Shown here: piece after piece, positions 1-11,096 of the stretch | Numbering within the stretch: the first letter of the stretch is position 1 | Layout of the letters: every line of letters starts with the position of its first letter | From: Siphonodentalium dalli | Taxonomy: Eukaryota; Mollusca; Scaphopoda; Gadilida; Siphonodentaliidae | Direction: 5' to 3' | Length of the DNA: 64,000 nt | NCBI GenBank assembly: GCA_032622095.1 | Contig: CP136065.1 | Location: 205,942,151 to 206,006,150, forward strand | Program-made: the position numbers and the translations under genes | The notes under the pieces: generated by a model | Database searches by the model: none | Seen by the model: only the letters and a program-made list of their open reading frames with translations | Told to the model about the DNA's origin: nothing

Positions 1-355
1 AGGAAGGTAGTGTAGTTCTTGTAGCAATGTTGTTACATGTGAAAATGTTGGTTTGCGGGAAACAATCATTGGAGCAACATTAATTACTTTTTGCAATTTA
101 TCCAAGTGTTCAGTTGTGATATCGGCGAGAATGGCATTACAATAGTCTAGTTTTGAAAATACAAATGAAGAAACAAGTGTCTGTGAGCATGTCTGTGTTA
201 AATATGGCCTGCGAGATGCGAGATGCGACGAAGCTCCATAAACATGGATTTGCACATTGAATTGACCTGTAATTTCATGGATAGTGTGTTATCCAAAACA
301 ACACCTAGTATTTTGACAGACGATGATAACTGAATATCTGAATCGCCTATTTTAT
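1..355 (-). pseudogene. Non-LTR retrotransposon reverse transcriptase, C-terminal fragment
   Basis: Read on the minus strand, this stretch gives the palm-to-thumb end of a LINE reverse transcriptase. A segment containing VKILGVVLDNTLSM is followed by CKSMFMELRRIS, and then, in another frame, by SSFVFSKLDYCNAIL and the terminal TTLLQELHYLP. This order is typical of L2/CR1-type elements, where the thumb carries LDYCNALL and the ORF ends near LRELHWLP. The frame changes at about 211-229, where a 7-bp unit (gcgagat) is tandemly duplicated, so the copy is inactive. It runs off the left edge of the window, so its true 3' end is not seen. Upstream coding sequence cannot be followed beyond about 355, and the fold-back element begins at 648. 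The clade is inferred from motif style only. Confidence 0.75.
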
Positions 356-638
356 TAGGTACTTAGTTATATGGTTTGCAGGTCACGCTTATCGCTTATT
401 GTTTCGCAAGTATCTCGGCGACGAATGATTTTATTGCCACTAAGAGATATCAATTAGGAATACATGGCGATCACAATTTAAGGACATAATATCAGAGTCA
501 ACTCCCACTTTGAGGACCTGAGAAACGATCTCGAATGTATTACTATATGATGTATTTGTGAGTTTTGTTGAGAAACCATAATCGTTACTGTGGCTACGGC
601 GAAACGACAATTTACAGAGAGAGAACACAATTTACTGA
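356..638. other. Spacer between LINE remnant and fold-back element
   Basis: No motif was recognised. A 62-codon minus-strand ORF (440-628) has no family features. This is probably decayed retrotransposon sequence. Confidence 0.3.
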
Positions 639-720
639 CGTAATACCGGTGTGACTAATTAGTGCCCGGTCAAGCCCGGGCACGCCCGGGCACGCCCGGG
701 CAAGCCCGGGCACGCCCGGG

Positions 721-2190
721 CAGGTCTTGGTGGTCTCATGGGCCCGCAGACAGTCTAATATGATGCCATATGGTAGTAGGATACAGAATAAGCATATATT
801 AGGAAAATTGACTTGCTGTGTCGTCCACCGGTGGGTTTATTAACCATTTAAATGCCGATATTGACTAAAAGAACCCGGGAGAGCCCAGACGGACGCATAG
901 ACCCGACCATATTATATATTGATGACTAATGGTAGCGAGGCACTTACTAAAGGTATATATTGCAAATATTGACTCGCTATCTCGTTCGCGGCCGGCTTCA
1001 TTAACCCCTTAAATGACGATATGCGCCAGAAGAACATGGCGCAAGCCCGGGCACGCCCGGGCAGGTCTTGGTGGTCTCATGGGCCCGCAGACAGTCTAAT
1101 ATGATGCCATATGGTAGTAGGAGACAGAATAAGCATATATTAGGAAAATTGACTTGCTGTGTCGTCCACCGGCGGGTTTATTAACCATTTAAATGCCGAT
1201 ATTGACTAAAAGAACCCGGGAGAGCCCAGACGGACGCATAGACCCGACCATATTATATATTGATGACTAATGGTAGCGAGGCACTTACTAAAGGTATATA
1301 TTGCAAATATTGACTCGCTATCTCGTTCGCGGCCGGCTTCATTAACCCCTTAAATGACGATATGCGCCAGAAGAACATGGCGCAAGCCTGGGCACGCCCG
1401 GGCAGGTCTTGGTGGTCTCATGGGCCCGCAGACAGTCTAATATGATGCCATATGGTAGTAGGATACAGAATAAGCATATATTAGGAAAATTGACTTGCTG
1501 TGTCGTCCACCGGTGGGTTTATTAACCATTTAAATGCCGATATTGACTAAAAGAACCCGGGAGAGCCCAGACGGACGCATAGACCCGACCATATTATATA
1601 TTGATGACTAATGGTAGCGAGGCACTTACTAAAGGTATATATTGCAAATATTGACTCGCTATCTCGTTCGCGGCCGGCTTCATTAACCCCTTAAATGACG
1701 ATATGCGCCAGAAGAACATGGCGCAAGCCCGGGCACGCCCGGGCAGGTCTTGGTGGTCTCATGGGCCCGCAGACAGTCTAATATGATGTCATATGGTAGT
1801 AGGATACAGAATAAGCATATATTAGGAAAATTGACTTGCTGTGTCGTCCACCGGTGGGTTTATTAACCATTTAAATGCCGATATTGACTAAAAGAACCCG
1901 GGAGAGCCCAGACGGACGCATAGACCCGACCATATTATATATTGATGACTAATGGTAGCGAGGCACTTACTAAAGGTATATATTGCAAATATTGACTCGC
2001 TATCTCGTTCGCGGCCGGCTTCATTAACCCCTTAAATAACGATATGCGCCAGAAGAACACGCACAAAAAGCCCGATCACGAGAGAGCTCGGGGAAGTCCG
2101 GGTGGCACCACGGACCAGTGATCGGTATAGTGTGATGCCTTATGGCGGTAGGGTGGCTGGTATGAACATTTACTGCCGTTATATATCGTT
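721..2190 (+). repeat. Left-arm tandem array, 341-bp unit
   Basis: Units start at 721, 1062, 1403 and 1744 (caggtcttgg...), an exact 341-bp spacing. They are almost identical, with single-base changes such as tgatgcc/tgatgtc. After about 2060 a strongly diverged fifth unit continues to about 2190 (tgtgatgccttatggcggta against tatgatgccatatggtagta). Within each unit two half-units resemble each other: both carry cgatat and ttaac, and both end in cccgg or cgcgg. The near identity suggests recent expansion or gene conversion. Confidence 0.9.
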
Positions 2191-2552
2191 CACGGCGGGT
2201 TCATTTATAATATTGGTGCCCACTCGATCAGGAATTGGCGGCATTATTGGCCATCCTTTATACGTTCCTATATACAACCGCATATTTTTTTGTGAAAAAC
2301 TTAATTTAACCCCAATGCAGTCGAAAAATTTGCTCACCGCCACGTCACACGTCCAACAGTATGTATATAAAAAAAGAATTACTCGTTAAATTTAAAGCAT
2401 GCAGTTCACAGTTGAAAAAATTGTGAACCGCCGTCATACAATCGCTCTTAGATGGTCATTCTGATGTTTTTTTATTATAATTTACAAGGACTGGCCCTGC
2501 GAATTTGAACTTGTCGGTCGATATATTTTTTGAATCCCTGACATTTCTGCAC

Positions 2553-2655
2553 GGGACATGACCCACTTTCAAAAGCGGACATTTCTCCACCCGGACAGTT
2601 ACCCACCCAGACATTTACCCACTAAGACATTTTCCCACCGGACATTTCCCCGCCC
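2553..2655 (+). repeat. Short-unit repeat cluster (cggacatttccccacc), plus orientation
   Basis: Six or so degenerate copies of a ~16-bp unit of the form (c/g)gacatttccccacc follow one another. It is the mirror partner of 2895-3035. Confidence 0.8.
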
Positions 2656-2894
2656 TGCTAATAAAATATTTTATGCTACATCCTTTATCGCAGACATCAA
2701 AGGATGTTTTGAATGGTCAGTGAAGCCTGGACATTGAGGCCATCTCATGTCATGTCAACTCAACCGATGTAATGTTTTGAAAAACATTTATCAGTTATCA
2801 TGGAATCATATCATGGAATTGATTAAGAACAATCGTGGTGGTGACACATTATGTGTCGACGGTCATGCTTATTTCAAAAATAAAGTCAACAATT

Positions 2895-3035
2895 CGGGTG
2901 GGGAAAAGTCCGGTGGGTAAATGTCCGCATTGAGTAAGTGGGGAAATGTCCGGTTGGTAAATGTCCGATTGGGTAAATGCCCCTTTGCCACTTTCTGAGA
3001 GGTTGGGGAAATGTCCGGTGGGGAAATGTCCGATT
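2895..3035 (-). repeat. Short-unit repeat cluster, inverted partner
   Basis: About eight degenerate copies of ggtggggaaatgtccg lie in inverted orientation relative to 2553-2655. On the minus strand they translate as a HFPTG-type repeat, which is a by-product of the 15-18 bp period and not evidence of a protein. The two clusters form a second, inner inverted repeat nested in the fold-back loop. Confidence 0.8.
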
Positions 3036-3349
3036 ACCATATTTTGTTTTAGAATATATTATTTGCCTATTGATTGAATTTGGTTCCCGGGAAGTTTGAA
3101 AGCAGAATACTTTGCGAATAATGTTAGAGAATATAACTGAATTGCTCTGTGTTATTTTTTGACTGATTATATGCATGAAGCCAACATAGATTATAGAGGA
3201 TTATGAATATCAATTAAAACACTATAATCTCGATTTACATTCTGGGAAGGGTATCAAACGGATTATAAGATTAGATACCCGTGCGCGGATTCGAGATTGT
3301 GATCTCATTGCACCCTGGGATTTTACTCCTTGATTGTTGAGACAACACT

Positions 3350-4506
3350 TTTCATAATATATGCTTATTCTGTATCCTACTACCATATGACATCATATTA
3401 GACTGTCTGCGGGTCCATGAGATCACCAGAGCCTGCCCGGGCGTGCCCGTGCTTGCGCCATGTTCTTCTGGCGCATATCGTCATTTAAGGGGTTAATGAA
3501 GCCGGCCGCGAACGAGATAGCGAGTCAATATTTGCAATATACCTTTAGTAAGTGCCTCGCAACCATTAGTCATCAATATATAATATGGTCGGGTCTATGC
3601 GTCCGTCTGGGCTCTCCCGGGTTCTTTTAGTCAATATCGGCATTTAAATGGTTAATAAACCCGCCGGTGGACGACACAGCAAGTCAATTTTCATAATATA
3701 TGCTTATTCTGTATCCTACTACCATATGACATCATATTAGACTGTCTGCGGGTCCATGAGATCACCAGTGCCTGCCCGGGCGTGCCCGGGCTTGCGCCAT
3801 GTTCTTCTGGCGCATATCGTCATTTAAGGGGTTAATGAAGCCGGCCGCGAACGAGATAGCGAGTCAATATTTGCAATATACCTTTAGTAAGTGCCTCGCA
3901 ACCATTAGTCATCAATATAAAATATGGTCGGGTCTATGCGTCCGTCTGGGCTCTCCCGGGTTCTTTTAGTCAATATCGGCATTTAAATGGTTAATAAACC
4001 CGCCGGTGGACGACACAGCAAGTCAATTTTCATAATATATGCTTATTCTGTATCCTACTACCATATGACATCATATTAGACTGTCTGCGGGTCCATGAGA
4101 TCATCAGGGCCTGCCCGGGCGTGCCCGGGCTTGCGCCATGTTCTTCTGGCGCATATCGTCATTTAAGGGGTTAATGAAGCCGGCCGCGAACGAGATAGCG
4201 AGTCAATATTTGCAATATACCTTTAGTAAGTGCCTCGCAACCATTAGTCATCAATATATAATATGGTCGGGTCTATGCGTCCGTCTGGGCTCTCCCGGGT
4301 TCTTTTAGTCAATATCGGCATTTAAATGGTTAATAAACCCGCCGGTGGACGACACAGCAAGTCAATTTTCACAATATATGCTTATTCTGTATCCTACTAC
4401 CATGTGGCATCATATTAGACTGTCTGCGGGCCCATGAGAACACCCGGACCTGCCCGGGCGTGCCCGGGCTTGCCCGGGCGTGCCCGGGCACTAATTAGTC
4501 ACACCC
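3350..4506 (-). repeat. Right-arm tandem array, 339-bp unit
   Basis: The motif gactgtctgc recurs at 3401, 3740, 4079 and 4418, an exact 339-bp spacing. The sequence is the reverse complement of the left-arm unit with a consistent 2-bp difference in period. Three full units and a terminal partial unit are present, ending in gcactaattagtcacacc. Confidence 0.9.
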
Positions 4507-4515
4507 CGTAATACC

Positions 4516-4867
4516 CTATCCGTAATTCTTTTCAGTAGTAATTCATCATGCAAAAAGTGTTTAATAATATGGCTAAGTATGTATTTGTAAAGTAGCATTT
4601 TATCGACCGATTGCCATTTGATGTTTGGAATCGGGTCTTGTGTTCAGGATTTATCGGATTTAGATGTGAGGATATGCTATTTCGATATATCCATTGTGTT
4701 ATGTAACGGGAGTGAGTCTGAACGCAGCAAGCTATTTTAACAGCTAACTTATGCTGGAAAGGTCGCACTTGGAAATCAGTCCGTTGGTATAGAAAACATG
4801 GTCCCACGGCAAGCAACTGACGACGTGGCACGGTTTCCGGAATCATGTCATACACTCCCTTATGTTT
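4516..4867. other. Unassigned spacer
   Basis: A 107-codon minus-strand ORF (4532-4855) shows no recognisable domain, and no repeat or RNA gene is visible. Confidence 0.3.
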
Positions 4868-7420
4868 TCTCAGCCCGTTCTCCCTAAAACCCTCACATTA
4901 TTTGCTTATGTAGAAATTATTTTAGTTAGATAATCTGCTTACAATCGCCTCATTTTGAGTCGATAATGTGCTGAAAATGAGAGCAATTTAGTCACATAAT
5001 GAGGCGATTCTAAGCAGATTATGTGCGGACAATGGCACATATAAGCCAACTCAAGACTTCATGGTCCGATCGGCATCTCGGGTTTAGACTAGGTTTTATT
5101 CTAGACCAGGTTTTACTCCAGTTTAGACTAGGTTTAAGTAGGAGTAAAACTTGTAGTAAAACTAGGTTTTATGAGAGTAAAACTGGGTTTTAGTGTAGTT
5201 AAACCCAGTTTTGTGATAAACTCAGTTTTAGTTTGTGGAATTCGATCTCAATTAAAACTAGGTTTTATTGACGTGATAAAGTTATGGTAATATTACTAAT
5301 TGTATGTGGTGAATTGGCTATATAATCATCAGTATAAGCTTCGGTACATATGATTTATACGTACCATACGTCTCGTCACGAAAATATACCTTTAAATATA
5401 CTTTGAAAAAACATCAAAGTTAAACCACCCTACCACAGGTTTTACTAAAACCTAGTTTTGTGGGTTTAATTATTGGGTCGATTTTTTTCGCCCAGTATTG
5501 ATGTTGTTTCTTCGCGTATATGGGAGTGTTTATTTTTGAAATGGGGGAGGCGTTTATGCCCGAGCGTTTGTCACTCAATGTACATGCAGGAGAGTCTTAG
5601 TGGAATTCGGGGAGGCGATGTCGGTAGTTATGAGATAAATTATGTGCAAGTGTGATGGATGATTTCTTGCTATATATGTTTGTTTGCAATTCGCTCGTTC
5701 GGATGTCGCTTTGGCGACTGAGGGCATGGATGGATCGGACTGATCAGTTTGACACGAACATGACTTTTGAAACTGATTCCTTATTCACAAAAAGGTCTCT
5801 TTCGGTCAATTTGACGCATGGGTTGGTTGCCCGCCCAAATACTCACCAGAGACACTCCAGCCCACACCCGGGGGAGGGTAACGGCCACCCTGAGGGGAAA
5901 GGAGTATGGACCATTTTGGAGAACTAAGGATTTATGCCAATTTGATAGTATGGGTGGGTGGCCCGCCCCAAATAACCCATAGAAACACGCCACCCCTCAC
6001 ATCCGGGGGGGGGGGTACCACCGAGGGGTGAACATAGATTATGGACCATTTTCGAGACCGGTAAGGATTTCGGCCAATTTGACGGCATGGACGGATGGCC
6101 CGCTCAAATGTCCCATAGAAACAGCCCGCCCCTCAAACCTGGAGGAACCACCCCAGGAGGTGAAAATGGGGTATGGATCATTTTCGAGAACAGTAAGGAT
6201 TTCGGTCAATTTGACGTCAGGAGTGGGTAGCCCGCTCCAAATACACACTAGAGACACCCTCACATCGGGCCACCTACACATGCCGTAATATTGACCGACA
6301 GAGGCATATTATTTGCAAATAAGGAATAACATGCTCCATACCCCATTTTAACTCCAGCAGAGTGGTACCCTCCAGGGATGAGGGTAGGGTGTTTCCACGT
6401 GATATTTGGAGCGGGCCACACACCCCTGTCGTCAAATTGACCGAAATCCTTACCGTTCTCGAACATGGTCCATATCCCATCTTCACCCTCGGATGATAAC
6501 CCACCCCACCGCCGCATGTGAGGGGTGGGGTGTTTATATGTGTTATTTGAGGTACCCTTCCCCGGGGGTGAGGGCTGGGGTGTTTCTATTCGGTATTTGG
6601 GCGTACCCCATTTCCACCTCATCTGTGGCACCCCCCCCCCTCGGGTGGGCGGGGGATTCTATGGTGTATTTTGATCGGGCCACCCGCTACTGCTGCCAAA
6701 TTAGACTAAATCCTTGCCGTTCTCGAAAATGATCCATACCCCAGTTCTCCCGGGGTGAGGGTTGATGTTTCTATCGGGTATTTTGGGCGGGCCACCCATT
6801 CATGACGTCATATTCGCTGAAATCCTTCCCGTTCTCGAAAATAGTCGATACCCCATTTTCACCCGTCCGGATTGTACCCCTGAGGGAGGGGTGGTGGTGT
6901 TTCTATGGGGTATTTGTGGTGGCCCCCACCCATGCCCTCAAAAGATATATTTTAGTTCCAAAAGTCATGTTCGTCCATGATATTAGATAATATCCAACCA
7001 TTTCAACAGACAGTGCATTCGTCGCGATTTCTCAGAGCGCACAGGTTATTCGCCTGATTAGGAGATTAGATAGCGACAACAGGTCGCGTGACCGGACAAT
7101 TCATTGACAAGTAGCGATAATAAACAGACAGACCACACCTCCTATTCTTGCAAATGGACAAGTATGGCCCACAGGTAACGCAATCGACCAAATCTATGTC
7201 GTCCCAGTGGTGGAGTAAAACTTGGTTTTACTACTAAAACCCAGTTTAAACTGGTAGTTTAAACTAGGTCTAAACTGGAGATACCGATTCGGACCCATGT
7301 GTACAAAATAACGTATATGACTCCATTATATGCTTATAGTACTTCAGAATCGAATAATCACATTATGTACCTATTTCACATTATAGGTCGATAGTGTGCG
7401 TATTTGCGCGAGGATATGTT
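4868..7420 (+). mobile_element. Palindromic-core MITE (CAGCCTGTTCTC family), copy 1, split
   Basis: The left part (4868-5062) carries the start cagcccgttctccc and the family core: an imperfect hairpin whose arms read gataatctgcttacaatcgc and gcgattctaagcagattatg. The right part (7299-7420) carries ...aataatcacattatgtacctatttcacattataggtcga and the typical end gcgcgaggatatgttg. Between them sits the element at 5063-7295. Removing it and one copy of CAT restores a continuous MITE, as judged against the uninterrupted copies at 28765 and 31048. Seven copies occur in this window. The ends are not inverted repeats of each other, so the superfamily is unclear. Confidence 0.8.
5063..7295 (+). mobile_element. 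Fold-back-like element, GGTCCGAATCGG family, copy 1 (2.23 kb)
   Basis: It starts GGTCCGATCGGCATCTC and ends GAGATACCGATTCGGACC, with CAT duplicated at 5060-5062 and 7296-7298. The outer ~200 bp at the left and ~90 bp at the right are packed with short AAAC(C/T)(A/T)GGTTT-type motifs. The centre is an array of ~130-bp GC-rich units: plus-oriented copies contain aaggatttcggccaatttga (around 5807, 5930, 6064, 6195), and inverted copies contain ccgaaatccttaccgttctc (around 6440, 6706, 6808). No transposase is encoded, and the ORFs inside are translations of the repeats. Other copies are at 38609-41071 and 60980-62947. Confidence 0.85.
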
Positions 7421-7752
7421 GGTTTTCTGAGAAATTCTTCAAGAAGTTCAAATTCTCAAGTACGATGCCAGAAGTAAGAGCTCACTTCACCATGTCCCGA
7501 CAGCCTGCTGCTGCAGACTAACTGCACGCACAAAAGCTGTACAATTCACACATTTCAACATTCAGATCGTGTCGTTATATGGCCCCTGTTTGCCATACAA
7601 GGTTAATTGGATTTTGACAATCCAATTATGACACTCGATATGATGCACATGAGACGTTATTGAACAACGGCTTTTCGTTTTAAAACACTTTCATTTTTTA
7701 TTATGAAATCCAGATCATGAACTTGAATTTCGTAACTTTCCAAATTAAAATG
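7421..7752. other. Unassigned spacer between two MITE copies
   Basis: AT-rich sequence without ORFs or recognised repeats. Confidence 0.3.
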
Positions 7753-8096
7753 CTCAACATATCCTCGCTAAAATCCGCACATAATCGACCTATAATGTGA
7801 TTATTTTGTTCTGAAATAGGCGGATAATGGACTCTTAACCGTTATTTCGTTTTATGGCGCGGTCCACAGTGAAACACATGTTAAAGAGCGTACACCTGAA
7901 AAGTCGTGAGTTTGCTTGGTTGTGTCATTGTCCGCACATAATCTGCTTAGAATCGCCTCATTATGAGTCAATATGACTGAAATGTTCCATTTTCGTCACA
8001 TTATCGACTCAAAATGACGCTTTCTAAGCAGATTATCTACATAAACCAAGTTCTATTATAAGCAGATAATGTGCTGATTTTGGAAGAACAGGCTGA
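7753..8096 (-). mobile_element. CAGCCTGTTCTC-family MITE, copy 2
   Basis: This is a full-length-looking copy in reverse orientation: caacatatcctcgc at the left, the hairpin core around 7935-8040, and gaagaacaggctg at the right end. The segment cgttatttcgttttatggcg and the cacagtgaaaacac-like stretch match the other copies. Confidence 0.8.
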
Positions 8097-9021
8097 AATA
8101 CTTGTTCAAGACCAACATGAACATGGAGTGGAACTGTTCACTTTTGAATACCACTGAAACCTGTTCCAAGACATTCCGATATTTTGTAGGGCTTATTTAT
8201 CGAAGTGGTTTCATAAACACTATATATATACTATATATTTTAGAACTTAGCGATTTTTGCTCAGATATAGATATGTTAGCTAATATCGCCCATAGAACCA
8301 TCTAGCTTGTGGTGTATTTACAGGTCCGTGGTTATAGACCATAATCCTAGATCGTTGGCGCCTTACAAATTACTGCAGATAACAAATTATACACAAAATT
8401 CCCAAACCAATTTACAAGAAGCTTTATGCACCATTTAGATAAGACCCTTATATCGCAACACCAGGATTTCTCAAGCACCGTAATTGCTGAGTCTGCTCGG
8501 CTTTTAGCATTTATGGGCAATAGTGAAACGTGGTAATTGTCACGCTCTCTTATCCACGCCTTTCACTGATAGTTTGCTTGCTCGTAATCTACGAATCGCT
8601 CATTCCACCTCAATTGTCGAAATTGAACCTTTTGTGAGTATCGTGTGTTAATGACAGCATATAAATTGATGCGATGCGGATACACTCCGTGTCATCTTCA
8701 GCTATGTGCCATCAATTTTGTTGCAGATGATAGTGACGGTAAATAGTTTCCCTGCGAATCACAAATTGCCGGGACTGTCTGAATTTCAATGAGAAATCGT
8801 CGTCATTTGCATTATAGTTTTTGGCTTATCTCAGCATATCAGACAGGCGCGTATACATGAGTCTTTCGCGGATAAGCTTAAAATAATCTGTGTATATCCT
8901 GATCTACTTCAGAAATGTATAGTTTCCATGAAATTTCACTCTCACAAGATTCAATATCGATGCCCACCTTCCACAATTGCCACTATAAGAATATACTAAT
9001 CCAAGTAATATACTAACCCAT
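8097..9021. other. Unassigned spacer
   Basis: No gene, repeat or RNA could be supported. The 67-codon ORF at 8102-8305 has no family motif. Confidence 0.3.
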
Positions 9022-9240
9022 GCAGTGGTCACGACGGAGACGACATGGCAATTGACAAGACGTGTCGTGGATTGTAAAATCTTGTCTGGATTATCGTCAT
9101 GACTTCTTCATTTTTCGTTTTCATTAAGCTGATCAACGAAATTGGTCTAAATGAAATTAATAGACTTAAATCACATGTGAATTCTTCGTAAGTTGTGAAG
9201 TATAGTCACTTTCATTTTTATCGCAATGCTTCATTTCCAA
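9022..9240 (+). repeat. Dispersed repeat, copy 1 (partner at 55275-55507)
   Basis: The stretch from gtggtcacgacggagacgac to atgcttcatttccaa matches 55275-55507 in reverse complement at roughly 85-90% by eye. Its class is unknown. The second copy lies inside an insertion that splits a MITE, which supports mobility. Confidence 0.7.
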
Positions 9241-9242
9241 TT

Positions 9243-9615
9243 TTTTTAAGTTTTGACAGGGAACCTTATTATAATGTCGAAAAAATAACGTGGAGAATAT
9301 ATTTATTAGTTATTATCTGTTCCTTAATAATGTACTTCGTTGTAGGTGAAGGTCCAAAATCGAAATAGCGTGCTTTATTGTGATATTTTAGGCCGATATC
9401 GCAATAAACAATGAATTAATTACCCAGGAGAAATTCCAAAATTCTAAGCGACGCAAAGCAAAATCGCTCAAAAAGTCACTTAAATCTTAAAAATTTTGTG
9501 TTGAGACCTTCACCTACAGTGAATAATCACATTATTAAGCAACAGATATTAACTAATAAATATATTCCCCTCGTGATTTTTCCACTGTATAAGGTTCCAT
9601 GTCAAAACTTCAAAA
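9243..9615. mobile_element. MITE-like inverted-repeat element, ~375 bp
   Basis: The left end (tttttaagttttgacaggga, then accttat) and the right end (ataaggttccatgtcaaaac, then ttcaaaa) are imperfect inverted copies. Similarity runs about 110-120 bp inward: both sides carry gaatatatttattagtta, ccttaataatgt/gcttaataatgt and gtaggtgaaggtc. The centre is AT-rich and non-coding. No clear target duplication was found, so the exact ends are uncertain. Confidence 0.65.
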
Positions 9616-10433
9616 AGTTCACAGGTATTGTACTTGTGGAATAGGATATCTACGGGCGTTATACCAAGTGGAGATTCATGACATGTTCAAAAGATCAGAA
9701 TTGAGAAATCTTGTACAATGTCGATTTCAGTATTACGCGGTATATTTGTGTTATTGTGTTCGCAGGCACGTGGTGTACCCGTGGGACCGGTAACCAAGAG
9801 AAACACATGTACGTGCCTGTTGGTTTTATTACACATTTATAGGTGATGTATACGCATGTATCAGTGAATTAAAAGTGTTAATGTCACACTTGTAAATGAC
9901 GTCCCTTCAGGGATGTGGCTAGAGGGGGGTGTGGGGGTGTCTCACCCCCCCCCCCCACAGCAGAGAGCTATATTTTCAATAGTTGGAAATTTTATACCTG
10001 CCACAACGAAATTTCACACCAACAATAGGTTGAAAATGTTCTTGTAGTTTGATTATAAAACAATTTATTGGGGGAATTTATTGTTTTTCGACCAATATTT
10101 GCATATGTTCCTATTTTTGGTCAAAAATTTTGACAGAAATGGTCATCAGTTGGAAATTTTCCAACCTTAGGGGGGTGACAGGTTGGAAATTTCCAACACT
10201 TGGAAAGCTTGTTTCCTGGTCTCTCCCCCGTGGCCAGTCAAAAACTTCTAGTTAATTTAAGAAAACAATATTGTCATACAATTGGTCAACATTGTCATTG
10301 GAATTGTCATCAGTTGGAAAATTTCCAACCTAAGTGGGGGTGTAGGGTTTGAAATTTCGAACAGTAGGAAGGCTTGAGGCTAGTCTAGATGTTAGGATTT
10401 TGCGATTTTCTTGTTCAGATTTCAAAATTTTCG

Positions 10434-10466
10434 CACACCGGGCCGAACCATGGTCGGCCCGGTGTG
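10434..10466. repeat. GC-rich palindrome 1
   Basis: ACACCGGGCCGA and TCGGCCCGGTGT flank an ACCATGG centre. The same palindrome recurs at 10694-10727 with a 3-bp longer centre. A stable hairpin or cruciform is expected; its function is unknown. Confidence 0.85.
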
Positions 10467-10693
10467 TCATTGCCCCATTCACATGGCCAATACAAAACTG
10501 CTAATTAGTTTAGCAAAACAATATTTAACTACATTTGGTCAAACTTGTAGACATAAATGGTCATCAGTTGAAGAATTTTCCAACCTGAGGGGGAGTATGA
10601 GGTTTGAAATTTCCAACACTAGGAAAGCTTCAGTTGAGGCCAGTCTTGATGCTAGGATTTGCGATTTTCTTGTATAGTTTTCAAAATTTTCTC

Positions 10694-10727
10694 ACACCGG
10701 GCCGAACAACCATGGTCGGCCCGGTGT
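10694..10727. repeat. GC-rich palindrome 2
   Basis: This is a second copy of the ACACCGGGCCGA / TCGGCCCGGTGT palindrome, carried in the third internal block of the hAT element. Its arms are identical to copy 1. Confidence 0.85.
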
Positions 10728-11096
10728 TTCCTGGTCTGTTGTCGGTAGCTGTGTACATTTGTCTGGAATTAGATCACTAGTTGTTTTTTTTGGGGCAATT
10801 TTTTCAGGTTAAAATATCTTAATGTTCTCATACTGGGAAAATAGAAGCATGGCTTATGAATATATAGGAAATTAGGCCTGAGCATGAGGTACAAGGGGGG
10901 GGGGGGGTGCAAATGGAAATATGCAAAAAGTTGTGTTGGTACGATTCCGACTCAAGGGGGGGGGGAGCAAATAGAATTATGCAAAAAGTTGTGTTGGTGT
11001 GATTGCGACTCAAGGGGGGAGGTGCAGTTGGAAATTCCCAAGGTGGACACCCCCCCCCCCCAGCGGAGACCCTCTAGCCACATCCCTGCGTCCCTT

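Larger units (their letters stand above)
2191..3349. other. Loop of the fold-back element
   Basis: Between the arms lies about 1.16 kb without a recognisable gene. The two inverted short-repeat clusters listed separately are its only structure. The ORFs on both strands here are translations of those repeats or have no family motif. Confidence 0.6.
648..4506. mobile_element. Fold-back (FB-like) DNA transposon, 3.86 kb, non-autonomous
   Basis: The two ends are inverted copies of GGTGTGACTAATTAG followed by GC-rich CCCGGGCA(C/A)G repeats. The right end has one extra C. The 9-bp direct repeat CGTAATACC flanks it at 639-647 and 4507-4515, as expected of a target-site duplication. Each arm is more than 1.1 kb and consists of tandem units of about 340 bp, mirrored between arms. 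The loop (2191-3349) shows no transposase ORF. Long inverted repeats assembled from tandem repeats, with a 9-bp duplication, are the hallmark of Drosophila FB and sea-urchin TU elements; Mutator-like elements also make 9-bp duplications. It must depend on a transposase supplied elsewhere. The superfamily is inferred. Confidence 0.85.
10141..10730 (+). repeat. Internal triplication of the hAT element
   Basis: Blocks starting at 10141, 10305 and 10559 share gtcatcagttggaaa, then ttccaacct, a G-run, and ggaaagctt. The second and third blocks also carry caaaattttc followed by a palindrome. Spacings are 164 and 254 bp, so the units differ by internal insertion or deletion. Confidence 0.75.
9908..11088 (+). 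mobile_element. hAT-type non-autonomous DNA transposon, 1.18 kb
   Basis: The ends are CAGGGATGTGGCTAGAGG and its inverse CTCTAGCCACATCCCTG. They are flanked by a perfect 8-bp direct repeat CGTCCCTT at 9900-9907 and 11089-11096. A CAGGG start with an 8-bp duplication is characteristic of hAT elements. No transposase reading frame is present. The interior contains three related blocks (10141, 10305, 10559) beginning gtcatcagttg, two GC-rich palindromes, and poly-G/poly-C tracts near both ends. Diverged relatives appear at 49586-50145 and perhaps 20880-21010 and 52366-52385. Confidence 0.88.

Noticed and set aside
2102-2389. 95-codon plus-strand ORF in the fold-back loop
   Set aside because: It begins inside a diverged arm unit and has no domain; the ORF is explained by the repeat.
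2849-3176. Proline/histidine-rich peptide with repeated HFPTG
   Set aside because: It is a translation of the 16-bp repeat cluster, in two overlapping frames, and not a protein gene.
5652-6732. Many overlapping ORFs in copy 1 (and the equivalents in copies 2 and 3)
   Set aside because: They translate the GC-rich 130-bp units on both strands, do not share a frame between copies and have no domain.
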